Position numbers and translations under genes: made by a program
Source of the DNA: CAYPTY01 sp965659005
GTDB taxonomy: Bacteria; Bacteroidota; Rhodothermia; Balneolales; Balneolaceae
Direction of reading: 5' to 3'
Length of the DNA stretch: 11,075 bases
Assembly (NCBI GenBank): GCA_965659005.1
Contig: CBFHVG010000036.1
Coordinates: 1 to 11,075, forward strand
Shown: positions 1 through 7,796 of the stretch, piece by piece
Layout of the letters: each line of letters starts with the position of its first letter
Numbering within the stretch: position 1 is the first letter of the stretch
The notes under the pieces: generated by a model
Database searches by the model: none
What the model was told of the DNA's origin: nothing
What the model saw: only the letters and a program-made list of their open reading frames with translations

Positions 1-687
1 AACAGGGATTCGAGAAAAATGTAGGAAGTCTTTATTTGTAAGAAATTCCTTTAATGTCATTTCCTCATCAGCAATAATTACCACAACTCTGGGCGTCATT
101 ATATCTGACACTTTTATGGATTTAAGCTGTATGAGATTCTGAATAATTTTGTTCTCCTTATCTCCAAAGATTCCCTCCTGAGCTCCAATATTGGCAAGCG
201 CTGAAATTTCTTCCCTGCTGGTAGTCTGAGCATTTTTCCGGGATAGCGCTCTTGTAAGAATAGATGAAAAGATTACTAAAGGGTATGTAATCCAGATCAG
301 CCCCTGAATCGTGGTTGCTGTAAATGGTGTGAGCTCTCTGCTGTAGTTTGCTCCTAATGTCTTGGGGATAATTTCTGTGATCACCAGAATCAGAATGGTC
401 AATATTGCTGATACCAATCCAAAGTAGGCTTCACCAAAAACAATAGTGGCCTGAGCACCAACACCAGCTGCACCTACAGTGTGTGCGATAGTATTCAGTG
501 AAAGAATTGCAGAAAGAGGTTTATCGATATCCTCCTTTTGTGTAATCATCTTTTTAGCTGATTTACTTCCTTCTTCAGCCTTTGACACCAGGTAGGAAAT
601 GGGCGTTGAGAGTAGCACAGATTCCAGAATGGAACATAAAAAAGAGGTGAATAGAGCAATAAATAAATAAACAAATAATAGGATCAT
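1..687 (-). CDS. DUF21/CBS membrane protein of the CNNM/CorC (hemolysin C-like) family, C-terminus cut by window edge
   Basis: The minus-strand frame from ATG at 687 stays open for 229 codons to the left edge, so only the N-terminal half is visible. Residues 1-145 are a hydrophobic DUF21 domain: a first helix at about 1-27, an amphipathic stretch, a segment carrying NTIAHTVGAAGVGAQA (65-80), then helices around 88-105 and 122-145. The TEIIPKT motif at 104-110 is the hallmark of this family. A linker leads to VSDIMTPRV (193-201), where the paired CBS domain normally begins; the second CBS and the CorC_HlyC domain would lie outside the window. Family members are inner-membrane proteins linked to Mg2+ (or other divalent cation) export and homeostasis, with CBS domains that sense nucleotides. 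Substrate is inferred only from the family. It follows the HMA-MauE gene by 20 bases, so the two are probably co-transcribed. No clear Shine-Dalgarno precedes the ATG. Confidence 0.93.
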   Translation of the reverse strand, partial: MILLFVYLFIALFTSFLCSILESVLLSTPISYLVSKAEEGSKSAKKMITQKEDIDKPLSAILSLNTIAHTVGAAGVGAQATIVFGEAYFGLVSAILTILILVITEIIPKTLGANYSRELTPFTATTIQGLIWITYPLVIFSSILTRALSRKNAQTTSREEISALANIGAQEGIFGDKENKIIQNLIQLKSIKVSDIMTPRVVVIIADEEMTLKEFLTNKDFLHFSRIPV

Positions 688-707
688 CTCAGGCTGAAAA
701 TAATGAA

Positions 708-1445
708 TTAAGTCAGGGCCATAATCAGCATCGCCAAACTCATGATAATCATGAGTCCGTCTTCTATGATGGTAACAGTACTCATTGGTAAATCAAAAAC
801 ATCACCCAGGCAAGCACATTGAATCACTTCCTTATTCAAAACCGTTTGTAATACCCCGATTATACTCACTGACATAATTACAAAAGTGACCGAGTTAGTT
901 ATGATGGGATTGAAGTTTGTGAGGAAGGCGAAACCCAGTATTAACTCTGCAAATGCATACACATATCCCCAAGATGGGAACCTTCGAGCGATAATATCAT
1001 ACATCTGATAGCTGTTCTTGAAACCTTCCAGATTCATCATTTTGAAGAAAGAGAAAGTTAGAAAGAATCCGGCCATGAAGTGGCGCATCCAACGCATTAC
1101 ATTTAATTCACTATCTATTAATTCAATGCCACTGCTAACGGCAAAAATGTACATGAAAATTAATAGTACAGGCTTGTAAGTCTGAAACCAGGATTTCTCT
1201 GCAGGAACAGTAGCACTGAATGTACCTGTCTCTTTAATTTCTGAAATGCTGTATTTCTCGTCGATGTCGGCAAGTTTTTTTTGTAATGTTTGTAAATCAA
1301 CATGACTCGACATTTCGATATCAGCTGAATTCTCGTCTTTTGAGACCTCAACATTGATAACTCCCTCAACTTCTGACAAGCCTGCTGTTACCTTGGCTTC
1401 ACAAGAACTGCAGGTCATGCCTTCAAGTGTGTACATATGTTTCAT
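708..1445 (-). CDS. HMA heavy-metal-binding domain fused to MauE/DoxX-like membrane domain
   Basis: This 245-residue protein has two parts. Residues 1-70 are a heavy-metal-associated (HMA) fold with the metal site GMTCSSC (Cys12, Cys15), as in copper chaperones and P-type ATPase N-termini. After a linker, residues 90-245 form a membrane domain of about four to five helices (near 91-108, 119-138, 155-176, 180-202, 219-244) resembling the MauE/DoxX redox-associated family. A second cysteine pair, CACLG at 210-214, is followed by DLPM and a TIIEDGLM stretch, which is typical of that family in Bacteroidota. The HMA part probably captures Cu+ or another soft metal on the cytoplasmic side, and the membrane cysteines may take part in metal transfer or thiol redox chemistry; the exact role is not established. 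Start: M1 (1445) is taken, but M4 would also leave the HMA domain whole. The CNNM-type gene follows 20 bases downstream. No metal ATPase lies in the window. Confidence 0.88.
   Translation of the reverse strand: MKHMYTLEGMTCSSCEAKVTAGLSEVEGVINVEVSKDENSADIEMSSHVDLQTLQKKLADIDEKYSISEIKETGTFSATVPAEKSWFQTYKPVLLIFMYIFAVSSGIELIDSELNVMRWMRHFMAGFFLTFSFFKMMNLEGFKNSYQMYDIIARRFPSWGYVYAFAELILGFAFLTNFNPIITNSVTFVIMSVSIIGVLQTVLNKEVIQCACLGDVFDLPMSTVTIIEDGLMIIMSLAMLIMALT
738..756. repeat. 19-bp near-perfect inverted repeat inside the HMA-MauE gene
   Basis: ACTCATGATAATCATGAGT has two fully complementary 9-base arms around a single central base. It lies in the last 50 bases of the HMA-MauE coding region, where the minus strand encodes the hydrophobic LMIIMS part of the final helix. 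It could be a chance result of the ATG-ATT-ATC-ATG codon run, or a protein-binding site. It is AT-rich with no following T-tract, so it is not a typical terminator. Confidence 0.5.
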
Positions 1446-1537
1446 GATCGTATGATTTCTGAATTAACCTTTTCCTGATTTAAACATAGACGTACTCATA
1501 ACAATGAAGACGAAAAAATCGTGCTGATTAATTACAT

Positions 1538-1915
1538 CTAATACATGGTATTCGGATTAGCTGCATCCTTTGGGATTTGTTGTATGGCATCCCAATGTTC
1601 AACTATTTTTCCCTTCTCATCGAATCTGAAGAAATCCATGGTAATGTATTCATCTTCTCCTGGCCAAACCTGATAAGTATGAAGTGCTACCAGATCACCC
1701 TCAGCTACACTTCGAACAAATTCTATAGATTTTTCAGGATACTCATTCTGCATCCTTTCGAAATATTCAATAAATGGTTCCGGCCCGTCCAGTACATCAG
1801 GATTATGCTGTATGTATTCTTCTCCAACATACTTTTCTACAGCTGCTCTTGGATTGCCTTCATAAGCCATTTTATAAAAGGCGATGGCATTTCTTTTATT
1901 CTCCTCTAAACTCAT
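1538..1915 (-). CDS. SnoaL-like / NTF2-fold small protein (COG4922-type)
   Basis: A complete 125-residue soluble protein with no signal peptide or membrane segment. It matches the SnoaL-like branch of the NTF2 alpha+beta cone fold: N-terminal helices with the EENKRNAIAFYKMA pattern, YIQHNP at 34-39, a PFIEYFERM helix at 47-55, then beta strands ending in DFFRF (94-98) and GKIVEHWDAIQQIP (102-115). The histidine and aspartate of these motifs line the pocket in relatives. Family members are annotated as predicted aldol-condensation or polyketide-cyclase-like enzymes, but most have no demonstrated reaction, so the substrate is unknown. Its ATG sits one base after the TGA of the upstream symporter gene with no visible Shine-Dalgarno, so it is probably co-transcribed and perhaps translationally coupled. 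The context suggests, without proof, action on the imported compound or its product. Confidence 0.87.
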   Translation of the reverse strand: MSLEENKRNAIAFYKMAYEGNPRAAVEKYVGEEYIQHNPDVLDGPEPFIEYFERMQNEYPEKSIEFVRSVAEGDLVALHTYQVWPGEDEYITMDFFRFDEKGKIVEHWDAIQQIPKDAANPNTMY

Positions 1916-1916
1916 A

Positions 1917-3278
1917 TCAAATAGCTAATTCAGCACTTTTTCTGGCTTCCAGTTCTTCCTGCATCTGTATTTCCGTATTTCGATCAATATTATAGAAGAA
2001 AAGGAAACCGGCACATGACATGTACAGAAATCCCGGGAAGACTGAAATCATTAATTTAATTCCTGTAATTGCTTCAGGTGTTTGCTCAACATTCGGCACA
2101 AAATTATAAAGTGCAAGCAACCAGCCAGCCAATGCACCACCAATACCCCATCCTGCTTTTTGAGCAAAAGTTGCGGCTGAAAATACCAAGCCAGTGGAGC
2201 GGCGATTGTGTTTCCATTCTGAGTAGTCAGCAGTGTCTCCTAGCATGGTCCAGAGCAATGGAACAGCAGGTGCATAAGCCATCTTTGCAAGAATATTGAA
2301 AGCGTAGATCGTATAAATATCTTCAGATCCTGGCAGGTAAATTAGCATGAAAAAGATTCCGGATAGTATAGAACTACCGATAAAGGTGTTTCTCTTACCA
2401 AACCGTTTTGCCAGGCTTTTTGAAAAAGGAATAACTATGATTAGGGCAATGGTCCCGATTACATTAAAGAGCTGAACACTTTCTTCATCTCCGATGTAAT
2501 ACTTGAAGTAATAAGCTATAGATAGATTCTGTAGGGCAAACATCACAAAAGAAACCACACCCACAAAGAATAACATCATCCATGGTCTGTTCTTGAGCAG
2601 ATTTCTGAAATCCTCCTTAAGTGAGTTTACCTGATCTTTAGGTGGCTCTACTCGTTCTTTGGTTGTAACAAAAGCGACCATAAACAGAGCAACACTAATT
2701 ATGGAAAAGAAGATTAATGTAATCTGATACCCAAGCGCCTTATCACCTCCGCCAAAGAAATTAGCCAGAGTAAGAGCCGTACCTGAAACTATAAGCTGTC
2801 CTACAAAAGCGAATACAAACCGATAAGAATTAAGTCCGGTTCGTTCAATACTATCGGCCGTCATAACAGCACCAAGTGATGAATAAGGGAGATTAATTGC
2901 AGTGAATACCGTCATCAATAAGAGGTAAGTAACACCAGCATAAATGACTTTTCCGGTTTCTCCGAGATCAGGAGTAGTAAAAGTGAGTACAGCAAGCACT
3001 CCATATGGAACAGCCATCCAAAGCAGATAAGGTCTGAACTTCCCATACTTGGTATTGGTACGATCAGCAATGACACCCATAATAGGGTCATTAGCCATAT
3101 CCCAGAACCTAGCAATGAGCATAATGGTACCAGCTGCTGCTGCTGAAATTCCATAGGTGTCGGTATAAAATATCAGAATCCAGAAGCCAACCATATCCCA
3201 AACAAAGTGAGATGCGGTATCACCAACGCTGTATCCGATTTTTTCTTTTAAGGATAGCTTAGCTGCAATTGTGCTCAT
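1917..3278 (-). CDS. GPH-family (MelB-like) cation:sugar symporter, MFS fold
   Basis: This 453-residue, strongly hydrophobic protein has the twelve-helix pattern of the glycoside-pentoside-hexuronide:cation symporters. The family signature is at 56-84: R57, D60 and D64 in ARFWDMANDPIMG, followed by ADRTNTKYGKFRPYLLW. D60 and D64 line up with the Na+/H+-coupling aspartates D55 and D59 of MelB. A second conserved block near 345-375 (LLWTMLGDTADYSEWKHNRR, then AQKAGWG) places K374 at the position of MelB K377. With the key cation-site residues intact, a working Na+- or H+-coupled importer is likely. The sugar or glycoside cannot be read from the sequence, and no glycoside hydrolase lies nearby. 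It is the first gene of a pair, with the SnoaL-like gene one base downstream. The 87-base gap upstream, after tamB, may hold its promoter. Length is normal for the family. Confidence 0.93.
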   Translation of the reverse strand: MSTIAAKLSLKEKIGYSVGDTASHFVWDMVGFWILIFYTDTYGISAAAAGTIMLIARFWDMANDPIMGVIADRTNTKYGKFRPYLLWMAVPYGVLAVLTFTTPDLGETGKVIYAGVTYLLLMTVFTAINLPYSSLGAVMTADSIERTGLNSYRFVFAFVGQLIVSGTALTLANFFGGGDKALGYQITLIFFSIISVALFMVAFVTTKERVEPPKDQVNSLKEDFRNLLKNRPWMMLFFVGVVSFVMFALQNLSIAYYFKYYIGDEESVQLFNVIGTIALIIVIPFSKSLAKRFGKRNTFIGSSILSGIFFMLIYLPGSEDIYTIYAFNILAKMAYAPAVPLLWTMLGDTADYSEWKHNRRSTGLVFSAATFAQKAGWGIGGALAGWLLALYNFVPNVEQTPEAITGIKLMISVFPGFLYMSCAGFLFFYNIDRNTEIQMQEELEARKSAELAI

Positions 3279-3365
3279 CTTTCAGTGGTCCCATTAGTTT
3301 TTATTACACAAATCCCGAAGAGATTATAATGAAATAAGTAGGCGGATGCGATATTTCAAATCTGA

Positions 3366-6300
3366 TCAATATTCAAAAATCCACTGAAGATCGATGCCCT
3401 GCCTTCTGTCGTTACCCTGAGTAATAATAAGGTCCAGATTCTGATTAATCAGATATTCCAGCATGAAGAGAGTTTTGGGCGTCGCAGCCCCAATTTCATT
3501 TACGATTCTAAAGAATGTTTTTTCATTTATAAACCAGCCCGTTTGGATAGAAGTGCCTCTTTCCTGTCCAACCCTATAAGTTCCAACTTCAACCAGATCC
3601 ACACCAAAACTCTGAGTGGCCAGTTGCTCAACTCTGCTAAGCAGTAAATCCAGTGATTCTTCATCTACATCATCTCTGCTATTTGTTGAAACCAGTAATT
3701 GTTCAACGGGATCCAGTCTGTAATAAGGCCTGTTGAATAACACGTAGCCGATAATGTCCTGACGCTCCATATCAGGATCACTTTCGAATCTATAGAACGG
3801 ATTATTTAATGTGCCTTCAATCAAATATGAGATATAAACCTGCTGTTCCGTTTTTCTCTGTGATTGAACAGGTTGATAACTGAAATCATTGTACAATTCA
3901 GGATTGAATGGATCGCCTGAAAAAATAAACTCTGCTTCTTCTAAATTGAACCTTTTTCCCAGCGGACGAGCATATCCATCTTCCGAATTCAAAATTCCAT
4001 AAAGCTTTAAACTATCTTCAGGTACTTTTTGAGCATTTAATTCGCCTTCAAGTCCCTCGATATCAACGATCAGATAATCTCGATTTCTAAATGAGAATGA
4101 GGGTGCCAATGAGATATCCAGATCAATTTCCAGACGTTTATAGAAATCAGTTGAGGTTACTAAAAGCCCAAGTGTGTCACTTTCAATACTCACCGTTTCG
4201 AGGCCGCCTTCTCCAAGTTTAGTTGAAAACAAATAGCCATCGTTTAGATAGACATCACCAACAAGCTCAGGAGCATCATTAGTACCGGTCAGTTTTGTCG
4301 ATGTACTAAGCCATAGTTGCACATCGCGAGTATTGGAGATTTTAAAATTATCTGAATTTATATCAAGGTCCAGATTTGTCGCTTCGATCCCGTCTAAACC
4401 AATCGAACCCTTTATATCCAGACGCCCATTTTCACTTTCAGCTTCCATTTGCTGAATCTCGACTCTATTGGAATCAAGTTGTACCAGAGCATTTATATTC
4501 TGGAATGCCACATTGGTATAAGGAACCAGAAGTTGACTATTGATCAATTGTACCTGCCCTTTTGGCCAGGCTTTTCCAAATGTACCTGAGAGCGTTACCT
4601 CACCTTCAACACGTCCGCCCATACCAGCCAAATACTGATCATCTACGAAATCATTCAGAAGGGCCAGCTCCAGATTATATGTAGATGCTTTCAAATATAA
4701 CTCATCTTCTTCTGATGGAACTATGAGATCAAAGTTTCTGAAATCAATCTCAAAAGGAAGAGTAGCTTCCAAATCTGCAGCTCTCAAGTTCCTTGCAAAA
4801 AGAGATGATTTAACAAACAAATCAGTCTGATCATGATCATATTTCATATCGACATTCAGGGAATCCAGACGAATATCAGAAACCGTTGGTTCTTTAATGA
4901 ACATTTGCCCATTTAAGTCAGGGTTACCCACATTGCCTGTTAATTCAAAATGTGCGGTGGTTTCACCTTCCAGGGAAGACAACCCAGCTAAATCCAATAG
5001 ATCTGAAAAACGACTTATTTCAAAGCTGCTGAAATCAATTTCTCCTTCCACATTCTTATTGAAAAAATCCTGTGGGAAGGTATCCGGATTACCAGACTTA
5101 AAAGGTGCCCTTAAATAGCCGCTTAATCTTTTTTTATCGTTCCACCTACCTTGAATATCAATTTCAAGTTGTTCATTCTTGATATCCATGACCATTGCAA
5201 ATTGATCAATTTCTGATGATTTATAAGCAAGGTTCTCAATTTGCATCACTCCATAAGCTTCAAATGTTGAGTTAATGGTGGCAATCTCCAGTTCTCCGGT
5301 AAGATTACCATCCAAATACTTATCCTTAAAAAGCAGGTCCTGTAAATCACCGATATCAAAATCCTCTGTTTTTACAAAGCATGCTTCCAAACCACTTAAA
5401 TATTGAGAAAATGAAAGCCAGAGGTAGCTTTCTGTTTCGCTTTGAAGTAGTAGAGTATCTGTCTGAAATTGAGTGGGTGAAGCTGTCAGATTAAATGGCT
5501 CCTGAAGAGAATAGATTCGATCACTAGTCATGTAATCAAATCTTCCTACGGTTGCGTGTATGGTTTTGCTGGGTCGATCTGCTTTGAATGATCCAATTTG
5601 TTCTATAAACCCATCCTCTTCATTCTCAATTTTAAACTCATAAATACCCTGAACAGTATCCTGTCGGATTCTTCCATAGGATTCAAATTTCAGATCCTCA
5701 AACTCCAGAGATCCATAGCCCGGATCAAGAATATCCAGTATGAAGCTATAGCTGGTTTCATCTCCAAACAGAATTTCCGCAATACCTGAAACTGAATCTG
5801 CATTTATATGTTCATCCAGCTCAATTTGCTCCAGATCAAAGTTCGAGTTGAAGAAAGAAAAACCGTCTGTTGTTTGCTTTACGCTACCCGAAATTCGTCC
5901 TTCAGCATTCAGTTTATTCAGATCAAAAATTGATGCTAACGGCTGCAAATCTTTTAAATTGAGAGCAAAGTCTGTCTCATTGCTTGGATCTCCCAGGTCT
6001 ACATAGTTCTGATATGCCGAAATGGTCCCGTCTGCGAAGGTGCTTAAAATCAATGCATTCTCCAGGGTCAAATATTCGTCTCGGACTTTTAAATCTGCTG
6101 AAAGTTCCCAAATAGTACCTGTATTCAGGCGACCATCCTTTAAATCTACCTTTGCATCCAGACGGATATTATCACTACTAATACCTTCGCCCTCTCCACT
6201 TAAATCGAAAGTTAAACTTGATTGTGTTTCTGTGAATCCTGTGATGTCTTCCAGGTTTATGTTTGAAGCTTTCAGATCAAAAGAATATTTAGGTACAGCT

Positions 6301-7796
6301 TGATCAACTGAACTATTGAAGAGTCCTTCCACAATGGAGCCTCTCAAACCAGCCGTCACTTCGAATAGAGTTAACTCATGATCAATCCATCCCTTAATAC
6401 TTAACTGATCATAATTCTGATTATTAATTAATCCCTTATCGGAGCTAAAGGTATAGGTCCATTGGTTTTCATCCAGCTCAATCCCATTTCCTGAAATCTC
6501 AAACTTTCCATCCAATGACCCATTGAGATCCTTGGTTGTCAACCATCCGGGATTCAGATTGTAGGTTTCACCTTCAAGTGTCCAATCACCAATTCGATCA
6601 AAAACGGAATAAACAGTAAATCTAGCCTCTATTCTCTCATTCTCTTCTTCTTTTTCAATACTCAAATCACCATTTAAGATCTGATCACTTATTGTGCCAG
6701 AAGCTTCGATTAAGTGAAAGTTTTCATCATTAACTGAGATATTTTCTGATGATACTTTAAAGGAGGTATTATTTTTCCCAATAAAACCATCTTCACTACT
6801 TATTTCTAAGACAATGAAATCTGCATCCAGTTTCTTTACTTTTTCATTCAACTCCGCCAATTCCAGGTAACTTAATTTGAGTTCTGCTTTATTGGCTATA
6901 AAGATCTCATCCCTTGAAAAGTCTATTACTAACTCAATTATTTGAGCGAAATCGGATGATGCCAGTACATCTACACTAAACTGATCAAAATTTCCATTGA
7001 TTTGAAACTGATCAATGGAGAACTGGTCATTTAGATTAATTGAATAATCAGTTTCTAATAGATCAGATAAGTAAAGCGTAGCAGAAGAGCCAGTTGCGTC
7101 AATACTTTCTTCACCAAGATGAAGATCAACAGCAGACTGAATCACGGTTTCACCGCTTTTCAAAATAAATTCATTCAGATTGAGTCTTGCTTCATCTAAT
7201 TCTGCTTTTGTAGAAATGAAAAGTGTATCAATCAGATTTTCTTCAATCACATTAGATGAAAACTCATAAACACTTATAGATGTAACATCACCAAAAATCG
7301 CTGCTCCTTGAATTTCTATATCCGAGAATTCAATATTACTTAAGTCCAGATTCGAGTCTGTAATTATCAGCGATTTAATAATGATATTTCTCGCGCTGGA
7401 TGATGTTGATGATTCCTGTACTTCTCTTTCTATCAACTGCTGATCTAAATTAGCACCTGTTATACTAAGCTCATCAAAAATCAGGTCACCAAAAATGATC
7501 TTATGAAACTCAAAACTCATTGAAGCACTTTCTGCATATAACTGAGTGCCTGTTGCAGTATAATTTATCTTTTCAAGTGTAATTCTGTTCCATGCATCTC
7601 CAGAGATATTATCGATGCTTAAGCTGGTAGAATCATTTGTAAATCGAGACTCCAGATTTGAGCTAATGGTATTTAGAACCAAATTTGATCTTAGTGAAAG
7701 CCTCCCCAGCACACCAATAATCAGGAATACAAAAAGTAGCAGACCTAATCGGCCAATTATTCTTGCAGCAGCGCTATTTGAAATCTGTTCAGACAT
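3366..7796 (-). CDS. tamB: TamB-like inner-membrane-anchored translocation and assembly module protein (DUF490 domain)
   Basis: A 1476-residue protein with one N-terminal signal-anchor helix (about residues 17-31, preceded by arginines 12 and 16) and a very long, beta-rich periplasmic body. It lacks catalytic motifs and has many weak repeats of strand-turn-strand units (G-x-L/I-x-G and LxGxxxxDG types), as expected for the hydrophobic-groove rod of TamB/AsmA-like proteins. Units such as GNPDLNG (about 959), GKAWPKGQVQL (about 1077) and NDAPELVGDVYL (about 1174) are typical of the family. The last 400 or so residues fit the conserved TamB C-terminal domain, ending in strands and a final Tyr. 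TamB bridges inner and outer membranes and works with TamA; it is implicated in outer-membrane protein assembly and in anterograde phospholipid transport. Its ATG overlaps the TGA of the upstream Omp85 gene by one base (TGATG), which implies coupled translation and a partnership. Length is within the broad family range (E. coli TamB 1259). Confidence 0.92.
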   Translation of the reverse strand: MSEQISNSAAARIIGRLGLLLFVFLIIGVLGRLSLRSNLVLNTISSNLESRFTNDSTSLSIDNISGDAWNRITLEKINYTATGTQLYAESASMSFEFHKIIFGDLIFDELSITGANLDQQLIEREVQESSTSSSARNIIIKSLIITDSNLDLSNIEFSDIEIQGAAIFGDVTSISVYEFSSNVIEENLIDTLFISTKAELDEARLNLNEFILKSGETVIQSAVDLHLGEESIDATGSSATLYLSDLLETDYSINLNDQFSIDQFQINGNFDQFSVDVLASSDFAQIIELVIDFSRDEIFIANKAELKLSYLELAELNEKVKKLDADFIVLEISSEDGFIGKNNTSFKVSSENISVNDENFHLIEASGTISDQILNGDLSIEKEEENERIEARFTVYSVFDRIGDWTLEGETYNLNPGWLTTKDLNGSLDGKFEISGNGIELDENQWTYTFSSDKGLINNQNYDQLSIKGWIDHELTLFEVTAGLRGSIVEGLFNSSVDQAVPKYSFDLKASNINLEDITGFTETQSSLTFDLSGEGEGISSDNIRLDAKVDLKDGRLNTGTIWELSADLKVRDEYLTLENALILSTFADGTISAYQNYVDLGDPSNETDFALNLKDLQPLASIFDLNKLNAEGRISGSVKQTTDGFSFFNSNFDLEQIELDEHINADSVSGIAEILFGDETSYSFILDILDPGYGSLEFEDLKFESYGRIRQDTVQGIYEFKIENEEDGFIEQIGSFKADRPSKTIHATVGRFDYMTSDRIYSLQEPFNLTASPTQFQTDTLLLQSETESYLWLSFSQYLSGLEACFVKTEDFDIGDLQDLLFKDKYLDGNLTGELEIATINSTFEAYGVMQIENLAYKSSEIDQFAMVMDIKNEQLEIDIQGRWNDKKRLSGYLRAPFKSGNPDTFPQDFFNKNVEGEIDFSSFEISRFSDLLDLAGLSSLEGETTAHFELTGNVGNPDLNGQMFIKEPTVSDIRLDSLNVDMKYDHDQTDLFVKSSLFARNLRAADLEATLPFEIDFRNFDLIVPSEEDELYLKASTYNLELALLNDFVDDQYLAGMGGRVEGEVTLSGTFGKAWPKGQVQLINSQLLVPYTNVAFQNINALVQLDSNRVEIQQMEAESENGRLDIKGSIGLDGIEATNLDLDINSDNFKISNTRDVQLWLSTSTKLTGTNDAPELVGDVYLNDGYLFSTKLGEGGLETVSIESDTLGLLVTSTDFYKRLEIDLDISLAPSFSFRNRDYLIVDIEGLEGELNAQKVPEDSLKLYGILNSEDGYARPLGKRFNLEEAEFIFSGDPFNPELYNDFSYQPVQSQRKTEQQVYISYLIEGTLNNPFYRFESDPDMERQDIIGYVLFNRPYYRLDPVEQLLVSTNSRDDVDEESLDLLLSRVEQLATQSFGVDLVEVGTYRVGQERGTSIQTGWFINEKTFFRIVNEIGAATPKTLFMLEYLINQNLDLIITQGNDRRQGIDLQWIFEY

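Noticed and set aside
1160..1369. Overlapping minus-strand frame of 69 codons inside the HMA-MauE gene
   Set aside because: It is a shifted frame of a gene with clear domains; the product shows no recognisable feature.
1481..1488. TATGTTTA on the minus strand as a Bacteroidota -7 element for the HMA-MauE gene
   Set aside because: It matches seven of eight bases, but the nearest upstream TTG is only 13 bases away, too close for the usual spacing, so it is not annotated as a promoter.
1511..1520. T-tract downstream of the SnoaL-like gene as an intrinsic terminator
   Set aside because: Six consecutive T residues are present on the minus strand, but no GC-rich stem precedes them.
1577..1995. 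Plus-strand open frames of 110 and 73 codons opposite the SnoaL-like and symporter genes
   Set aside because: They are antisense to well-supported genes, have no recognisable domain, and their composition is what reverse complements of hydrophobic or acidic codons give.
2915..3154. Minus-strand 79-codon Leu-rich frame inside the symporter gene
   Set aside because: It is an out-of-frame reading of transmembrane-helix codons, which yields hydrophobic products by default.
3310..3365. TATAAT and TTGAAA elements upstream of the symporter gene as a sigma70-type promoter
   Set aside because: The two hexamers are about 25 bases apart, well beyond the usual 17.
4897..6303. Several plus-strand open frames of 63-93 codons inside the tamB region
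   Set aside because: All lie opposite tamB, are Ser/Lys/Phe-rich in the way antisense frames are, and show no family motif or start context.
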